Source: Carthagonibacter metallireducens (GTDB taxonomy: Bacteria > Gemmatimonadota > Gemmatimonadetes > Palauibacterales > Palauibacteraceae). From it: a DNA stretch of 26,726 nucleotides. Each line of letters begins with the position of its first letter. Positions within the stretch are counted from its first letter, which is position 1. Positions 16,714 through 24,888 of this stretch are shown here, one piece after another. A model generated the notes under the pieces. The model did no database searches. It had not been told where the DNA came from and saw only the letters and a list, made by a program, of their open reading frames with translations. The stretch spans positions 1 through 26,726 of the forward strand of contig JAMJQQ010000133.1 of the NCBI GenBank assembly GCA_023554445.1, written 5' to 3'. A program made the translations under genes and the position numbers.

Positions 16714-17036
16714 ACGGTCGCCTTGTGCAGTTTTCGCTTGAGCCGATGGATCTTGCGACGGATCCGCTTGAGCTCGACAGGATCCTTCGCCGCGAGCACT
16801 TCGTTACGCTGCTGCTTGAGCTCCCTGATCTCCGCCTTGATCGCCGCCTTGTCCACACCAACGACTTCGTGGTGGGCGTGATCCTCGATCCCGAGAGCGT
16901 GACAGAGGGCGGGGACGAGATGCTCCTTGTGCATGGTAAGGAAGCCGTGCAGCTCTTCGTGGTCGCCCAGCTCTTCGGCGATCTCCCGGAGCTTCTTGAC
17001 CGGCATCTTGTGGAGGTCTTCCCATGTGTAGTCCAT
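16710..17036 (-). CDS. Small Rho_N/SAP-like protein of unknown function
   Basis: This 108-residue protein opens the five-gene minus-strand operon. Residues 1-50 (MDYTWEDLHKMPVKKLREIA, then EELGDHEELHGFLTMHKEHL) resemble the helix-extended-helix of the Rho N-terminal or SAP-like domain, which often binds nucleic acids. A His-rich linker (GIEDHAHHEV) follows, then a basic coiled-coil helix (IKAEIRELKQQRNEVLAAKD and RIRRKIHRLKRKLHKATV). The ATG at 17036 has an excellent GGAGGAAG about 5 bases upstream, which decides the start; longer in-frame starts up to 17441 cross the promoter region. The stop touches the presumed kinase start. Its relation to the enzymes downstream is unknown; a nucleic-acid-binding regulator or an unrelated housekeeping protein are both possible. 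Confidence 0.8.
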   Translation of the reverse strand: MDYTWEDLHKMPVKKLREIAEELGDHEELHGFLTMHKEHLVPALCHALGIEDHAHHEVVGVDKAAIKAEIRELKQQRNEVLAAKDPVELKRIRRKIHRLKRKLHKATV

Positions 17037-17294
17037 TCGCTTCCTCCAGGCGTGGGTTCGGCGATAGCGACCGGGCGGCCGCAGGGTAGAATATACCCTG
17101 ACCGGCCCGTTTTCCGCACCGGGGATCCCTGCGTAGCTTTCCCTCTCGATCGAGCCCGTCGGACGATCGACGGGTGATCCTGGAACATTGCCGGAAAGGA
17201 GCGTCCGCTCATCGGGACCGATCTGCCCGACGCCTCGACTCGGAACATCTCCGGTGCGTTTCACGTCGGCTCCGGCAGCCGCTCCCGCCAGCGG
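17037..17294. promoter_or_regulatory. Divergent intergenic region with two inverted repeats
   Basis: The gap lies between the minus-strand operon and the plus-strand oxidoreductase gene. At 17082-17100 a perfect palindrome CAGGGTA-GAATA-TACCCTG surrounds the only A/T-rich core; it contains TAGAAT on the plus strand and TATATT on the minus strand, both -10-like, but without good -35 partners. A second inverted repeat CCCGTCG/CGACGGG lies at 17155-17174. AAAGGAG at 17195-17201 looks like a ribosome binding site but has no ATG, GTG or TTG at a suitable distance in any frame that leads to a gene. Confidence 0.5.
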
Positions 17295-18578
17295 GTGATC
17301 GTGATCGGCGGAGGCGTGATCGGGATCTGCACGGCCTATTACCTTGCCAGGAGCGGGACCGCCGAAGTGGTCGTGCTCGAGCGGGGTGACCTGGCGGAGG
17401 GCGCCAGCCGGGGCAACGCAGGGATGATCTCGCCCGGTCATCCGCCCATCAACGGACCCGGACGCGTGCGGCAGGCGATACGCTCGCTCGGGGATCCCCT
17501 GAGTCCACTCTACTTAGCCCCCCGCTGGGACCCCGGGCTGGTTCGCTGGCTCTGGAGCTTCTCCCGCTTCTGCACCGAGGAGCACCTCGAGCACGCGATG
17601 GCCTCTCTCGCACCGCTCGGACTCGCCACCCCGGATCTGTTCCAGGCCCTCGTGGGTGAGGAAGAACTGGAATGCGACTTCAGACCTTCAGGTTACCTGG
17701 AGGTCTGCCGCAGCGTTACCGGCCTGGACGCGGTCCGGCGCGAGGCGCGGCTGATCGGTCGATACGGATTCGAGACGGAGGAGCTGTCGGCAGACGCTCT
17801 CCGCGAACGGGAGCCTTCCATCCGGGAAGATGCAGTCGGCGGCTTCGCCCACGCAGACGGTTCCACCGTCAACCCCAGTCGATTCGTAACTGAATTGGCC
17901 CGGGCCGCGAGGAATCTCGGCGCCACGATCCGTCCCGGGACGACCGTGGACCGGATCGAGGTCGCGTCAGAAAGCGTGATCGGCGTCCGGATCCGGAGCA
18001 CAGGAGAATCGGCCAACGGGAAGGAGCTCGATGCCGGCGAGATGATCGAGGCCGGCACTGTAGTGGTAGCGACGGGCTCCTACAGCGGCGGGCTGCTGGA
18101 AAGGCTCGGTGTCGGATTGCCGATCCAGCCGGCCAAAGGATACCACGAGGACCGGGACCCGGGTCGGCCGGGCACACCCGACCTGGAACAGCCCTGCCTG
18201 CTGGTCGAACGATCCGTGTTCTGCACGCCGATGGACGATTTCGTTCGATTCGCCGGCACTCTCGAGTTCAGCGGCCTGAATCACGAGATCCGGCCCGACC
18301 GGCTCGAGCAGCTGATGCGCTCCGCCTCCCTCTACTTCGACGGCGTGCAGGTGGCCGACCCGCTGGACGTCTGGGTCGGACTCCGGCCCTGTACCCCCGA
18401 TGGTCTGCCCGTGATCGGCGGGCTTCCAGGCTACAGGGGCCTGTATGCGGCCACAGGACATGGAATGCTCGGTCTGACGCTGGGACCGGTGACGGGGAAG
18501 CTTCTGGCGGAACATATCCTGGAGGGAAAGGCGTCCCTTCCGATCGAGCCATTCGATCCAGGCAGGTTTCTGCGCTGA
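17295..18578 (+). CDS. FAD-dependent amino-acid oxidoreductase, DadA/DAAO family
   Basis: It probably oxidises an amine or D-amino acid (or a glycine-, sarcosine- or hydroxyproline-type substrate) with FAD. The 427-residue product starts directly with the Rossmann fingerprint IVIGGGVIGICTAYYLAR and the ribose-binding acid in VVLERGDLAEGAS. GNAGMISPG follows, as in DadA, then GTVVVATGSYS and the C-terminal FAD motif LRPCTPDGLPVIGGLPGYRGLYAATGHGMLGLTLGPVTGKLLAE. The GTG at 17295 was chosen because the fold begins there, but it has no Shine-Dalgarno. The frame is open back to 17178, so a non-standard upstream start is possible. It diverges from the kinase/phospho-lyase operon and may share its regulation. 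The substrate cannot be assigned. Confidence 0.9.
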   Translation: MIVIGGGVIGICTAYYLARSGTAEVVVLERGDLAEGASRGNAGMISPGHPPINGPGRVRQAIRSLGDPLSPLYLAPRWDPGLVRWLWSFSRFCTEEHLEHAMASLAPLGLATPDLFQALVGEEELECDFRPSGYLEVCRSVTGLDAVRREARLIGRYGFETEELSADALREREPSIREDAVGGFAHADGSTVNPSRFVTELARAARNLGATIRPGTTVDRIEVASESVIGVRIRSTGESANGKELDAGEMIEAGTVVVATGSYSGGLLERLGVGLPIQPAKGYHEDRDPGRPGTPDLEQPCLLVERSVFCTPMDDFVRFAGTLEFSGLNHEIRPDRLEQLMRSASLYFDGVQVADPLDVWVGLRPCTPDGLPVIGGLPGYRGLYAATGHGMLGLTLGPVTGKLLAEHILEGKASLPIEPFDPGRFLR

Positions 18579-18615
18579 TCGATTCCCGTCCGTGGGAGCC
18601 GGGCCTGGGAGAGGT

Positions 18616-18643
18616 GCCGGGCCACCGCGTAAGGCGGCCCGGC
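18616..18643. terminator. Hairpin between convergent genes
   Basis: A perfect 8-bp stem GCCGGGCC/GGCCCGGC, extendable by two more pairs beyond one A-C mismatch with a 6-base loop, lies in the 82-base gap between the oxidoreductase and the convergent lipoprotein gene. There is no U-tract on either strand, so it is at best a GC-only, bidirectional terminator. Confidence 0.5.
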
Positions 18644-18660
18644 GCTCGAGACATCGGGGC

Positions 18661-19818
18661 TCAGCGGCTCTGGCCGACTCGCGGGATCGGCTTCACCGTC
18701 GCCGTGACGCCCGCGTGGTCGCTTGGCCACAGGTTGGACGGGGTCTTCTCCGAGGGGTCCGCGCCGAGACGCTCGGCAAGTACCTCCCCGGCGATCCCGG
18801 TCTCACCGAACGCTACGGGATTGCGGTAGAAGACCAGGTCGAATCGGCGATCCAGAAGCGAGACGGAATTCAAGAGGTCGTTGTCCTGGCAACAGGTAGG
18901 ACCGGGTGCGTCGGGTCTGGCGAGCGTCCACAGGTCCGCGAAACCAGCATCCGTGAACTTTCCGTATGAGTCGGTCCAGGTGTTCCCGGGTGCCGTGTTC
19001 AGGTCGCCCATCACGAAGGTGGGGACCTCCGATCCGTCCAGCCAGGCGATGAGCTCGTCTGCCTGGGCCAGTTGCTCCGTCTCGCCCTCCTCCCTCGGGG
19101 TGAGATGCGTCGACACGACCCGGTAATCGAGACCTTTCACCTCCATCACGACGCTGGCGTAGCCCCGCGTGATCTCGAGCTCCTGGCCCCCGACGATGAG
19201 TGATGGGTTGTCGGCATAGTTCGCAGTGACGACCGAATGCCACGGGAGATCTCCGCGAACCAGAACGACATCCATGTCTTCGAGGCGGATATCGACCAGG
19301 TCGGTGGCGGGGTTCATGCCGAGCAGCGCGGGCACCTCGAGTCCGAAGTTGTCCACGACCGCCGCCGGTACGTAGGAGACGCCGCGGTCCGAGAGCTTGG
19401 CGAGAAGGATATCGAGGTAGTCAGTGTGTTCCACCCACTCGCCCGGCGACCCCGTGTAGATGCTGGGCGCCCGGAGAGTGAAGCGAGAAACCTCCTGCAG
19501 GGCGATGGCGTGAGGGTTGCGCTCTACGATTGCATCGGCGATCGCCTCGGCTCTCTCGCGGAAGTCGGTCGCCTGCACGGAGGCCCATTCCAGCCCTGCG
19601 AGGTAAACGAGCTCTTCGAGGGATCCGGCGTTCGCGATACTCTCGATCTCGCTGCCCACGTAGAGATTCCAGGTCATCAGTCCGATCTCGGGCGAGCCGG
19701 CTCGCTCGATCCCGGCTTGAGGATCGGGGTCTTCCGGCCCCAGGATGTCGTCGCCGCAGGCGCCGACGCCGGCCAGCAGGCAGCAGATCAGTGTGAGGAA
19801 CGTCATCATTCTCTTCAT
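18661..19818 (-). CDS. Exported endonuclease/exonuclease/phosphatase-fold lipoprotein
   Basis: The 385-residue protein starts with a signal peptide and lipobox (LLAGVGAC, Cys21), then an acidic linker, so it should be a membrane-anchored lipoprotein. The remainder is the EEP (DNase I/sphingomyelinase) fold: IGLMTWNLYVG, AIALQEVSRF (metal-binding Glu), VVSTHLTPRE (catalytic His), VMGDLNTAPGN (Asp and Asn), a RRFDLVFYR strand, and WPSDHAGVTATV with the final Asp-His pair. A GPTCCQDNDLLN segment containing paired cysteines is common in a subset of secreted EEP proteins. I chose ATG 19818 (MKRMM), since GCGGAG lies 10 bases upstream; the ATG at 19827 is too close to it. Substrate may be DNA, a phospholipid or a phosphoinositide. 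It lies downstream of the SARP gene on the same strand, 86 bases away. Confidence 0.88.
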   Translation of the reverse strand: MKRMMTFLTLICCLLAGVGACGDDILGPEDPDPQAGIERAGSPEIGLMTWNLYVGSEIESIANAGSLEELVYLAGLEWASVQATDFRERAEAIADAIVERNPHAIALQEVSRFTLRAPSIYTGSPGEWVEHTDYLDILLAKLSDRGVSYVPAAVVDNFGLEVPALLGMNPATDLVDIRLEDMDVVLVRGDLPWHSVVTANYADNPSLIVGGQELEITRGYASVVMEVKGLDYRVVSTHLTPREEGETEQLAQADELIAWLDGSEVPTFVMGDLNTAPGNTWTDSYGKFTDAGFADLWTLARPDAPGPTCCQDNDLLNSVSLLDRRFDLVFYRNPVAFGETGIAGEVLAERLGADPSEKTPSNLWPSDHAGVTATVKPIPRVGQSR

Positions 19819-19904
19819 CGGGACCATGCTCCGCTTCGGGTGAACTGAAGGACTCCGCCCCCAGCTTTCCCTCAGCGGGTCAAGCCCGAGTCAAGGAAAC
19901 ACGG

Positions 19905-21800
19905 CTATTCGCCCGCCGTCTCCCGGATCCGGATTCTCTGCCCCGATGTGAGCATGTCCCGCTCGATCACATCGCGGACGATACGGGCGACGAACGAGTA
20001 TCCTCTCGCATCCGCGCTCAGCCAGCGGTGCCACTCGAGTTCGTCGAGCGCCTCGGAGAGCGGGGCGTCTTCGATTCCGATTGCCCGAGCCAGCGTTTTC
20101 GATGAGACAGGGCTCTCGAGCACGGCCGCAGCCGCGAGGACCTCCTGCGCCGGTTCGCTCAGTCGTCGGAATCCGATCCGGATCGCGGCGGTGACCGTAT
20201 CGGGCAGGTCGCCCGGATAGGCCTGATCCATGGTCCTGAATGGCTCGGGCCAGCTCTCCTGCTTCTCGAGCTCGAGGCCGAGTCGGACACCGTTCAACAG
20301 ATCGACCGCGAACAGGGGCAGGCCGGCGGAGTCGACCAGGATCCGTCGCGCCAGTCGTTCGGACTCGGTCGAACCGAGGTCCGGCATCATGACCTCGACG
20401 AGACCCTGCATTCGCGGGAGGTCGAGAGGAGGCAACGCGATCGAGACGCCGGCAATGTCGTGTCCGACCCGGCCTCGGAGCTCGTCCATGCCGGGAGACG
20501 GGGGATATCCGCGCATGGTCATCAGAAGCGTAGTCGGAGTCCCCGCCAGGTCTCTCACCAGGCCGGGCAGCGCCCTGAGACTGGAGGCATCCACGTAGTC
20601 GGCCTCGTCAATCCAGAGAACCAGCGGTCGAAGCTCGGCCACGGCCCGTGCGACCTCCGTGAATGCGCCCGGGAAGGCCAACGGAGCGGCGCCGGACGCG
20701 TACTCCCGCAGCGCGGGATCCTGCCAGCCCGTGCGGTCGAGCAAGGCGGCGACAGCCCGAGGATCCGCAATCGCGGCTCCCTCGGCGTCGAGCAACCCTC
20801 CCCTGGCCAGCCCCAGCAGAGCAGACCACTCGGCGCCGGCGTCGGAGGGCACGGACCGTATGCGGGCTATCGCGGCTCCCTCGAGACGGGCGCGCGTCAC
20901 GACCTCATCGGCGAGCCGGGTCTTCCCGGAGCCCGATTCTCCGTGCACGACCACGAGTGCGGGTTCCCGATTCGAGGCGCTGCCCCGTATGACGGCGAGT
21001 GCCGTCTCCAGCTCACGTTCCCTTCCAATCAGAGGTGGTCTGCGTGACCAGGCTTCCTCCCTGGGGAGTTGCTCCGGGGCACGGAAGCTCCTCTCACGCT
21101 CCACGCGCTCTGCGAGCGCGGCCGTTTCGATCTCCGGTTCGATACCGAGCTCCGCGGTCAGGCGTGCCGCGAACTCCTGGTAGATCCCCAGGGCCGATGC
21201 CCGCTCGCCACGAATCACCGCGGACTCCATCAGCAGCCGGATCGCACCGTCCGAGAAAGGATCGAGGCCGAGCGCGCGTCCTGCGAGCTCCCTCGCCGCG
21301 ATCTCGTCGCCCCGTGACAGGCGAAGCGCCCCCTCCTCGAGCAGCACCGTTCTCGCGATCCGATTCCAGTGACTGCGCTCGGCAGCCAGCCAGTCTTCGA
21401 CTTCGTCGCAACCCGGAACGGCGAATCCTTCCATCCAGGAGCCCCGCACCAGCGCGGACGCCTGACTCCACTCGCCGGCCTCGACCAGCGGCTCGAGCCG
21501 CTCCAGGTCGAGTTGCACGGAATCGACGTCGAGAACGACCTGGTCTCCAACCGACTCGAGGGCACCATCCGAGCACGCACGCCGAAGGACGCGCAGGGCT
21601 TCGTTCAGTGAATGCCTGGCGGTCGCGTCAGGACGGTCTCCCCAGAGCATCCCGACCAGGTGCTCCCTCGATCTTCGCCCTCCCTTCGAGCGCGACAGAT
21701 AGAGGAGAAGAGCCAGGTTTTTCCTCCACAACAGTTCCCTCGGCGGCTCCCCGCCATCGACGAGCACCTGGACGGGGCCTAGAGTTCGGATTTCGATCAT
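19905..21800 (-). CDS. SARP-type regulator: winged helix - BTAD - AAA ATPase
   Basis: The 631-residue protein has an N-terminal OmpR-like winged-helix DNA-binding domain (about 1-98: IRTLGPVQVLVDG, then RSREHLVGMLWGDRPDATAR, HSLNEALRVLRRA). A bacterial transcriptional activation domain of helical repeats follows (about 99-235, with GLDPFSDGAIRLLMES and YQEFAARLTAELGIEPE). The ATPase region has Walker A GESGSGKT (287-294) and Walker B LVLWIDEAD (393-401), then winged-helix-like repeats to the C-terminus. The long C-terminal TPR array of AfsR-type proteins is absent. ATG 21800 overlaps the kinase stop as ATGA, so kinase and regulator are translationally coupled. In Streptomyces, AfsK phosphorylates AfsR; an analogous link here is an inference. 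Confidence 0.92.
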   Translation of the reverse strand: MIEIRTLGPVQVLVDGGEPPRELLWRKNLALLLYLSRSKGGRRSREHLVGMLWGDRPDATARHSLNEALRVLRRACSDGALESVGDQVVLDVDSVQLDLERLEPLVEAGEWSQASALVRGSWMEGFAVPGCDEVEDWLAAERSHWNRIARTVLLEEGALRLSRGDEIAARELAGRALGLDPFSDGAIRLLMESAVIRGERASALGIYQEFAARLTAELGIEPEIETAALAERVERERSFRAPEQLPREEAWSRRPPLIGRERELETALAVIRGSASNREPALVVVHGESGSGKTRLADEVVTRARLEGAAIARIRSVPSDAGAEWSALLGLARGGLLDAEGAAIADPRAVAALLDRTGWQDPALREYASGAAPLAFPGAFTEVARAVAELRPLVLWIDEADYVDASSLRALPGLVRDLAGTPTTLLMTMRGYPPSPGMDELRGRVGHDIAGVSIALPPLDLPRMQGLVEVMMPDLGSTESERLARRILVDSAGLPLFAVDLLNGVRLGLELEKQESWPEPFRTMDQAYPGDLPDTVTAAIRIGFRRLSEPAQEVLAAAAVLESPVSSKTLARAIGIEDAPLSEALDELEWHRWLSADARGYSFVARIVRDVIERDMLTSGQRIRIRETAGE

Positions 21801-24745
21801 CGCGGACACCGCCGTTGGTTCGATTCGAGGTGTCGGGCGACCCGGGCGATGAGCGGCTGAAGGACCGGGTCGGGATTCTGCCACAATCTCATTACCTCCC
21901 TGCCTCTGCTTCGGACGAGATCGCAGATCGGAAGTCCCGCTCCGCCGGCATCGGTCGCGAGACCCGAAGCGAGCTCGATACTGCGGATTCGTGCGTGAAC
22001 ACCGAACGCCGCGTCAATTTCAGCTGCCTGGGCAATCCCCGGAGCCGTTCCCTCCTCCAGGTCCGTGTTCTCGTGCCAGTAGAGTGTTCTCAGGGCGTCT
22101 GCGGTGTCGCCCGCGGCAGCCTGCAGTCCGGCCCGAAGCCAGTAGGAAACGGCACGGCTGAACGGGTATCTTTCCAGAGCCAGGGAATCGTATCGAACCA
22201 GCGCCTCGGTTCGCTGCAGCGCTTGGTCGACCTCGTCCCGGCCTCGGAGCTCCAGAGTCTCCAGCAGCGCGATCGCATTCCAGGCCGGGCGCATCTCCAG
22301 ACTTTCATCGATCTTCGCGAGCGAGTCTTTCCAGGACGAGGTGCCCGTCTCTGTCCCGGCCCGGAGCTCGTAGGCCGCGATGCCGAAGGCGGCCCGGCGC
22401 CGTTGGCTCGTTACGGCGACCGGGGCCCTCCAGATACCATGCAGCTCGGCGACACCTGAATCGGCGGCTGTCGGGGAAAAGCCTTCGAGGCCGACAGCGG
22501 GCGGGAGTACCCGCCACTCGGCAGCCTGCAGTCGGGCCTCCAGTTCCCCGGTGAGGGTGGCGATCGTGTCGAAGGCAGGTATTGCCTCCCGGACCCGACC
22601 CTGGCCGAGTCGGCCCAGGGCGATGGCCAGCATACCGTGTGCGACGTCGTCCGGACTGCGGATTTCGCGGGCGAGTGCGACCAGCCGGTGCCCCAGCATC
22701 TCCTGGCTCGCCGGAAGCTCCACGTATCGGACCCAACGGCACCCGATTCGCAGGAACTCGAGGGTGTTGGAGACCCACTCGGGCGAACCCGGAGGTCCGA
22801 ATCCGGACACGAGCTCCCCGAATCCTGCCCTCGCCTCGACCGGGTCGGCGAATCTCTCACGGTGGGCCTGATTCCACACGGTGCAGTAGTCGACGTCGTG
22901 CTGGTCCGGTTGGCCGGAGACGGTCTTCAGGAGCTCCAGGCTGCGGGCGGACGGCTCTTCATACCCCAGTCGAATCAGGGCCTGGCTCAGGTGCTCCACG
23001 GCGGGCGCCAGCGTCGAGTCCTTGCGCACGGCTACGGCGAACAGGGCGACCGCGGAGTCGATCGGCTCTCCCCACAGTCCGCCCCGATGGTACATCTCGT
23101 CGGCATGGAGCAGGGTCGGGTACGCCTCTTCGGGGAACCGCACGGCCGCCTCGCGGAGCCTGGTCAGCTTATCCTCGTATGGTGCGATCCGGGCTGCCAG
23201 CAGCACCGAGTCCCGTACGGGAAGCTTGGTCGATCCGGTGCGGTGCAACTCTTCCAGATCGACCTCGACGGCGGCGTGGGCCAGCCATCGCTGTGCTTCC
23301 GCGAGATGCCATTCCGCCAGTGCGAAATCGGGTTCGAGGGCCAGGGACTGGCTGAACTGCACTACCGCGTCCCGCAGGGCATCTTCCCGGAAGGACTGTT
23401 TTCCCTCGAGAAACGAGAGCACGGCGTCTGCCGAGTACTCCCGGAGCACTCCGGCTTCGTCTGAGCTGACGCGCGTCAGACCGGTGCTTCCCAGCCCTTC
23501 GAGCACGACGTGAAACAGGGCCTGTCCCGCACCGATCGTGTCACCGGACGACACGCTCTGCCGAGACGGGCCTTCGGACTCACTCCCCGCGTGCAGCCGT
23601 GCCGCGACCAGCCAGGCCCCATTCGTCTCCGAGATCCGGCACTCCGTGACCCATTCGGCACCCAGCGCCTCCGACCAGCCCGCCCAGTCCTCGCTCTGCA
23701 GCGCCTCCCGATACCGTTCCCAGCTGCTCAGCGTCTGCCTTTCGCTGAGCACGCGGACGTCCCTGAGCGCATCGAGCTGCGTCGTGGCATACGATCTGGC
23801 ATATCGGGCCACCGCGGGATCGACTCCGGGGGAGCTGCAGGGAAGGACGGCGAGATCGGCTGTCCTGGGGGGCAGTGGACGGGGCCAGACCTGCCAGACC
23901 AGGTACATGGAGAGTGCGCCGAGAAGCAGAACCGCTGCGCGCAGTCCCACGGACCGGTGCCCGGTGCGGCGGCGATAGGCTCGCGAGAAGGCTTCGGCGT
24001 CGGACCAGCGGCGTGCCGGATCCGGATCGAGAGCACGCGAAAGAACCGCGCGCAGACGATGGGGGACCCCTGACCAGCTCGCCTGGGCAGGTGCCTGATA
24101 TGGGACCCAGCGGCGGCCGGTGAGCGCTTCGTAGATCGACATCGCGGCCGAGTACAAATCCGATCGCACCGTCGCTTCATCGCCGGCCAGCTGCTCGGGA
24201 GACATGTATGCGGGAGTTCCGGGCGAATCGGCCTCGGTCACCGTCGTCTCCGACCCGGTCAGCTCCTTGCTGATCCCGAAGTCCGCCAGCAGCACGCGAT
24301 CGGAACACACGAAAATGTTGCCCGGCTTCACGTCACGGTGGACGCGTCCGCTCGCGTGAGTCGCAGACAGCGCCGCGAGAAGGTCCGCTCCGAGACGCAC
24401 CGCTTCGTCGCGGGGAAGCGCTCCCTCCTCGTGCAACCGTTCTCTGAGGGTCGGCGCATCTACGAAGTCCATCACGTAGTACTGGAGTCCGCCGGCCGAA
24501 TCGCACTCGTGGATCGCGACGATGTTCGGATGCGAAACTGCGGCCAGGGCGCGGGCCTCCCGAAGGAATCGCTCGGATCCGACCGCGGTAGCCAGCTCCG
24601 GACGGAGGACTTTGATGGCCACCCGGCGATCGAGAGTCGTGTCCTCGGCCCGGAAGACGCGTGACATGCCGCCGGAGCCGATCTCGTCGAGCACCCTGTA
24701 TCGAGGCGCTACGACAGATGCGAGTCGATCCGACAAAGAGCCCAT
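21797..24745 (-). CDS. Membrane Ser/Thr protein kinase with TPR-like extracytoplasmic sensor
   Basis: This is a Hanks-type kinase of 982 residues. The kinase domain (about 14-260) has the Gly-rich loop GSGGMSRV, Lys45 (VAIKVL), catalytic HRDVKPGN (Asp138), Mg-binding DFG (Asp155) and the activation segment GTPAYMSPEQ (176-185), so it looks active. One transmembrane helix follows (about 266-287, AAVLLLGALSMYLVWQV). The outer part (about 290-982) begins with a TolB/FlgO-like stretch (LAVLPCSS) and continues as helical repeats of TPR type (AVVQFSQSLALEPDFALAEWHLAEAQRWL). The ATG at 24745 follows AAGGGA by 5 bases. A promoter-like TTGACT/TAGACT lies upstream. The next gene, a SARP regulator, overlaps its stop. 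Confidence 0.93.
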   Translation of the reverse strand: MGSLSDRLASVVAPRYRVLDEIGSGGMSRVFRAEDTTLDRRVAIKVLRPELATAVGSERFLREARALAAVSHPNIVAIHECDSAGGLQYYVMDFVDAPTLRERLHEEGALPRDEAVRLGADLLAALSATHASGRVHRDVKPGNIFVCSDRVLLADFGISKELTGSETTVTEADSPGTPAYMSPEQLAGDEATVRSDLYSAAMSIYEALTGRRWVPYQAPAQASWSGVPHRLRAVLSRALDPDPARRWSDAEAFSRAYRRRTGHRSVGLRAAVLLLGALSMYLVWQVWPRPLPPRTADLAVLPCSSPGVDPAVARYARSYATTQLDALRDVRVLSERQTLSSWERYREALQSEDWAGWSEALGAEWVTECRISETNGAWLVAARLHAGSESEGPSRQSVSSGDTIGAGQALFHVVLEGLGSTGLTRVSSDEAGVLREYSADAVLSFLEGKQSFREDALRDAVVQFSQSLALEPDFALAEWHLAEAQRWLAHAAVEVDLEELHRTGSTKLPVRDSVLLAARIAPYEDKLTRLREAAVRFPEEAYPTLLHADEMYHRGGLWGEPIDSAVALFAVAVRKDSTLAPAVEHLSQALIRLGYEEPSARSLELLKTVSGQPDQHDVDYCTVWNQAHRERFADPVEARAGFGELVSGFGPPGSPEWVSNTLEFLRIGCRWVRYVELPASQEMLGHRLVALAREIRSPDDVAHGMLAIALGRLGQGRVREAIPAFDTIATLTGELEARLQAAEWRVLPPAVGLEGFSPTAADSGVAELHGIWRAPVAVTSQRRRAAFGIAAYELRAGTETGTSSWKDSLAKIDESLEMRPAWNAIALLETLELRGRDEVDQALQRTEALVRYDSLALERYPFSRAVSYWLRAGLQAAAGDTADALRTLYWHENTDLEEGTAPGIAQAAEIDAAFGVHARIRSIELASGLATDAGGAGLPICDLVRSRGREVMRLWQNPDPVLQPLIARVARHLESNQRRCPR

Positions 24746-24817
24746 GGCCGTCCCTTCGCCTGGTGGACCTGGTGGGGGGCAGTCGGTCCCGGACGTGGTG
24801 GGGTCACGCCTCGCCTG

Positions 24818-24847
24818 AGTCTAGGATCGCGGAGAAGCGGCAGTCAA
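24818..24847 (-). promoter_or_regulatory. Predicted sigma-70-like promoter for the kinase-regulator operon
   Basis: On the minus strand, TTGACT (24842-24847) is followed after 18 bases by TAGACT (24818-24823), giving a likely start near 24811 and a leader of about 65 bases before the kinase ATG. The match is good for a high-GC genome. Confidence 0.5.
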
Positions 24848-24888
24848 GTCGCTGCGCCGTAAGGAGAACCGGATACGATCGCTTACGT

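Noticed and set aside
19880..19897. Tandem TTGAC motifs upstream of the EEP lipoprotein as a promoter
   Set aside because: No -10-like sequence lies at suitable spacing from either copy on the minus strand.
20999..22459. Plus-strand open frame of 486 codons opposite the SARP and kinase genes
   Set aside because: Shadow of two clear genes; composition dominated by Arg, Pro and Ser.
24866..24885. TACGAT as a plus-strand -10 for pdxH
   Set aside because: No -35-like hexamer at 16-18 bases upstream; left unassigned.
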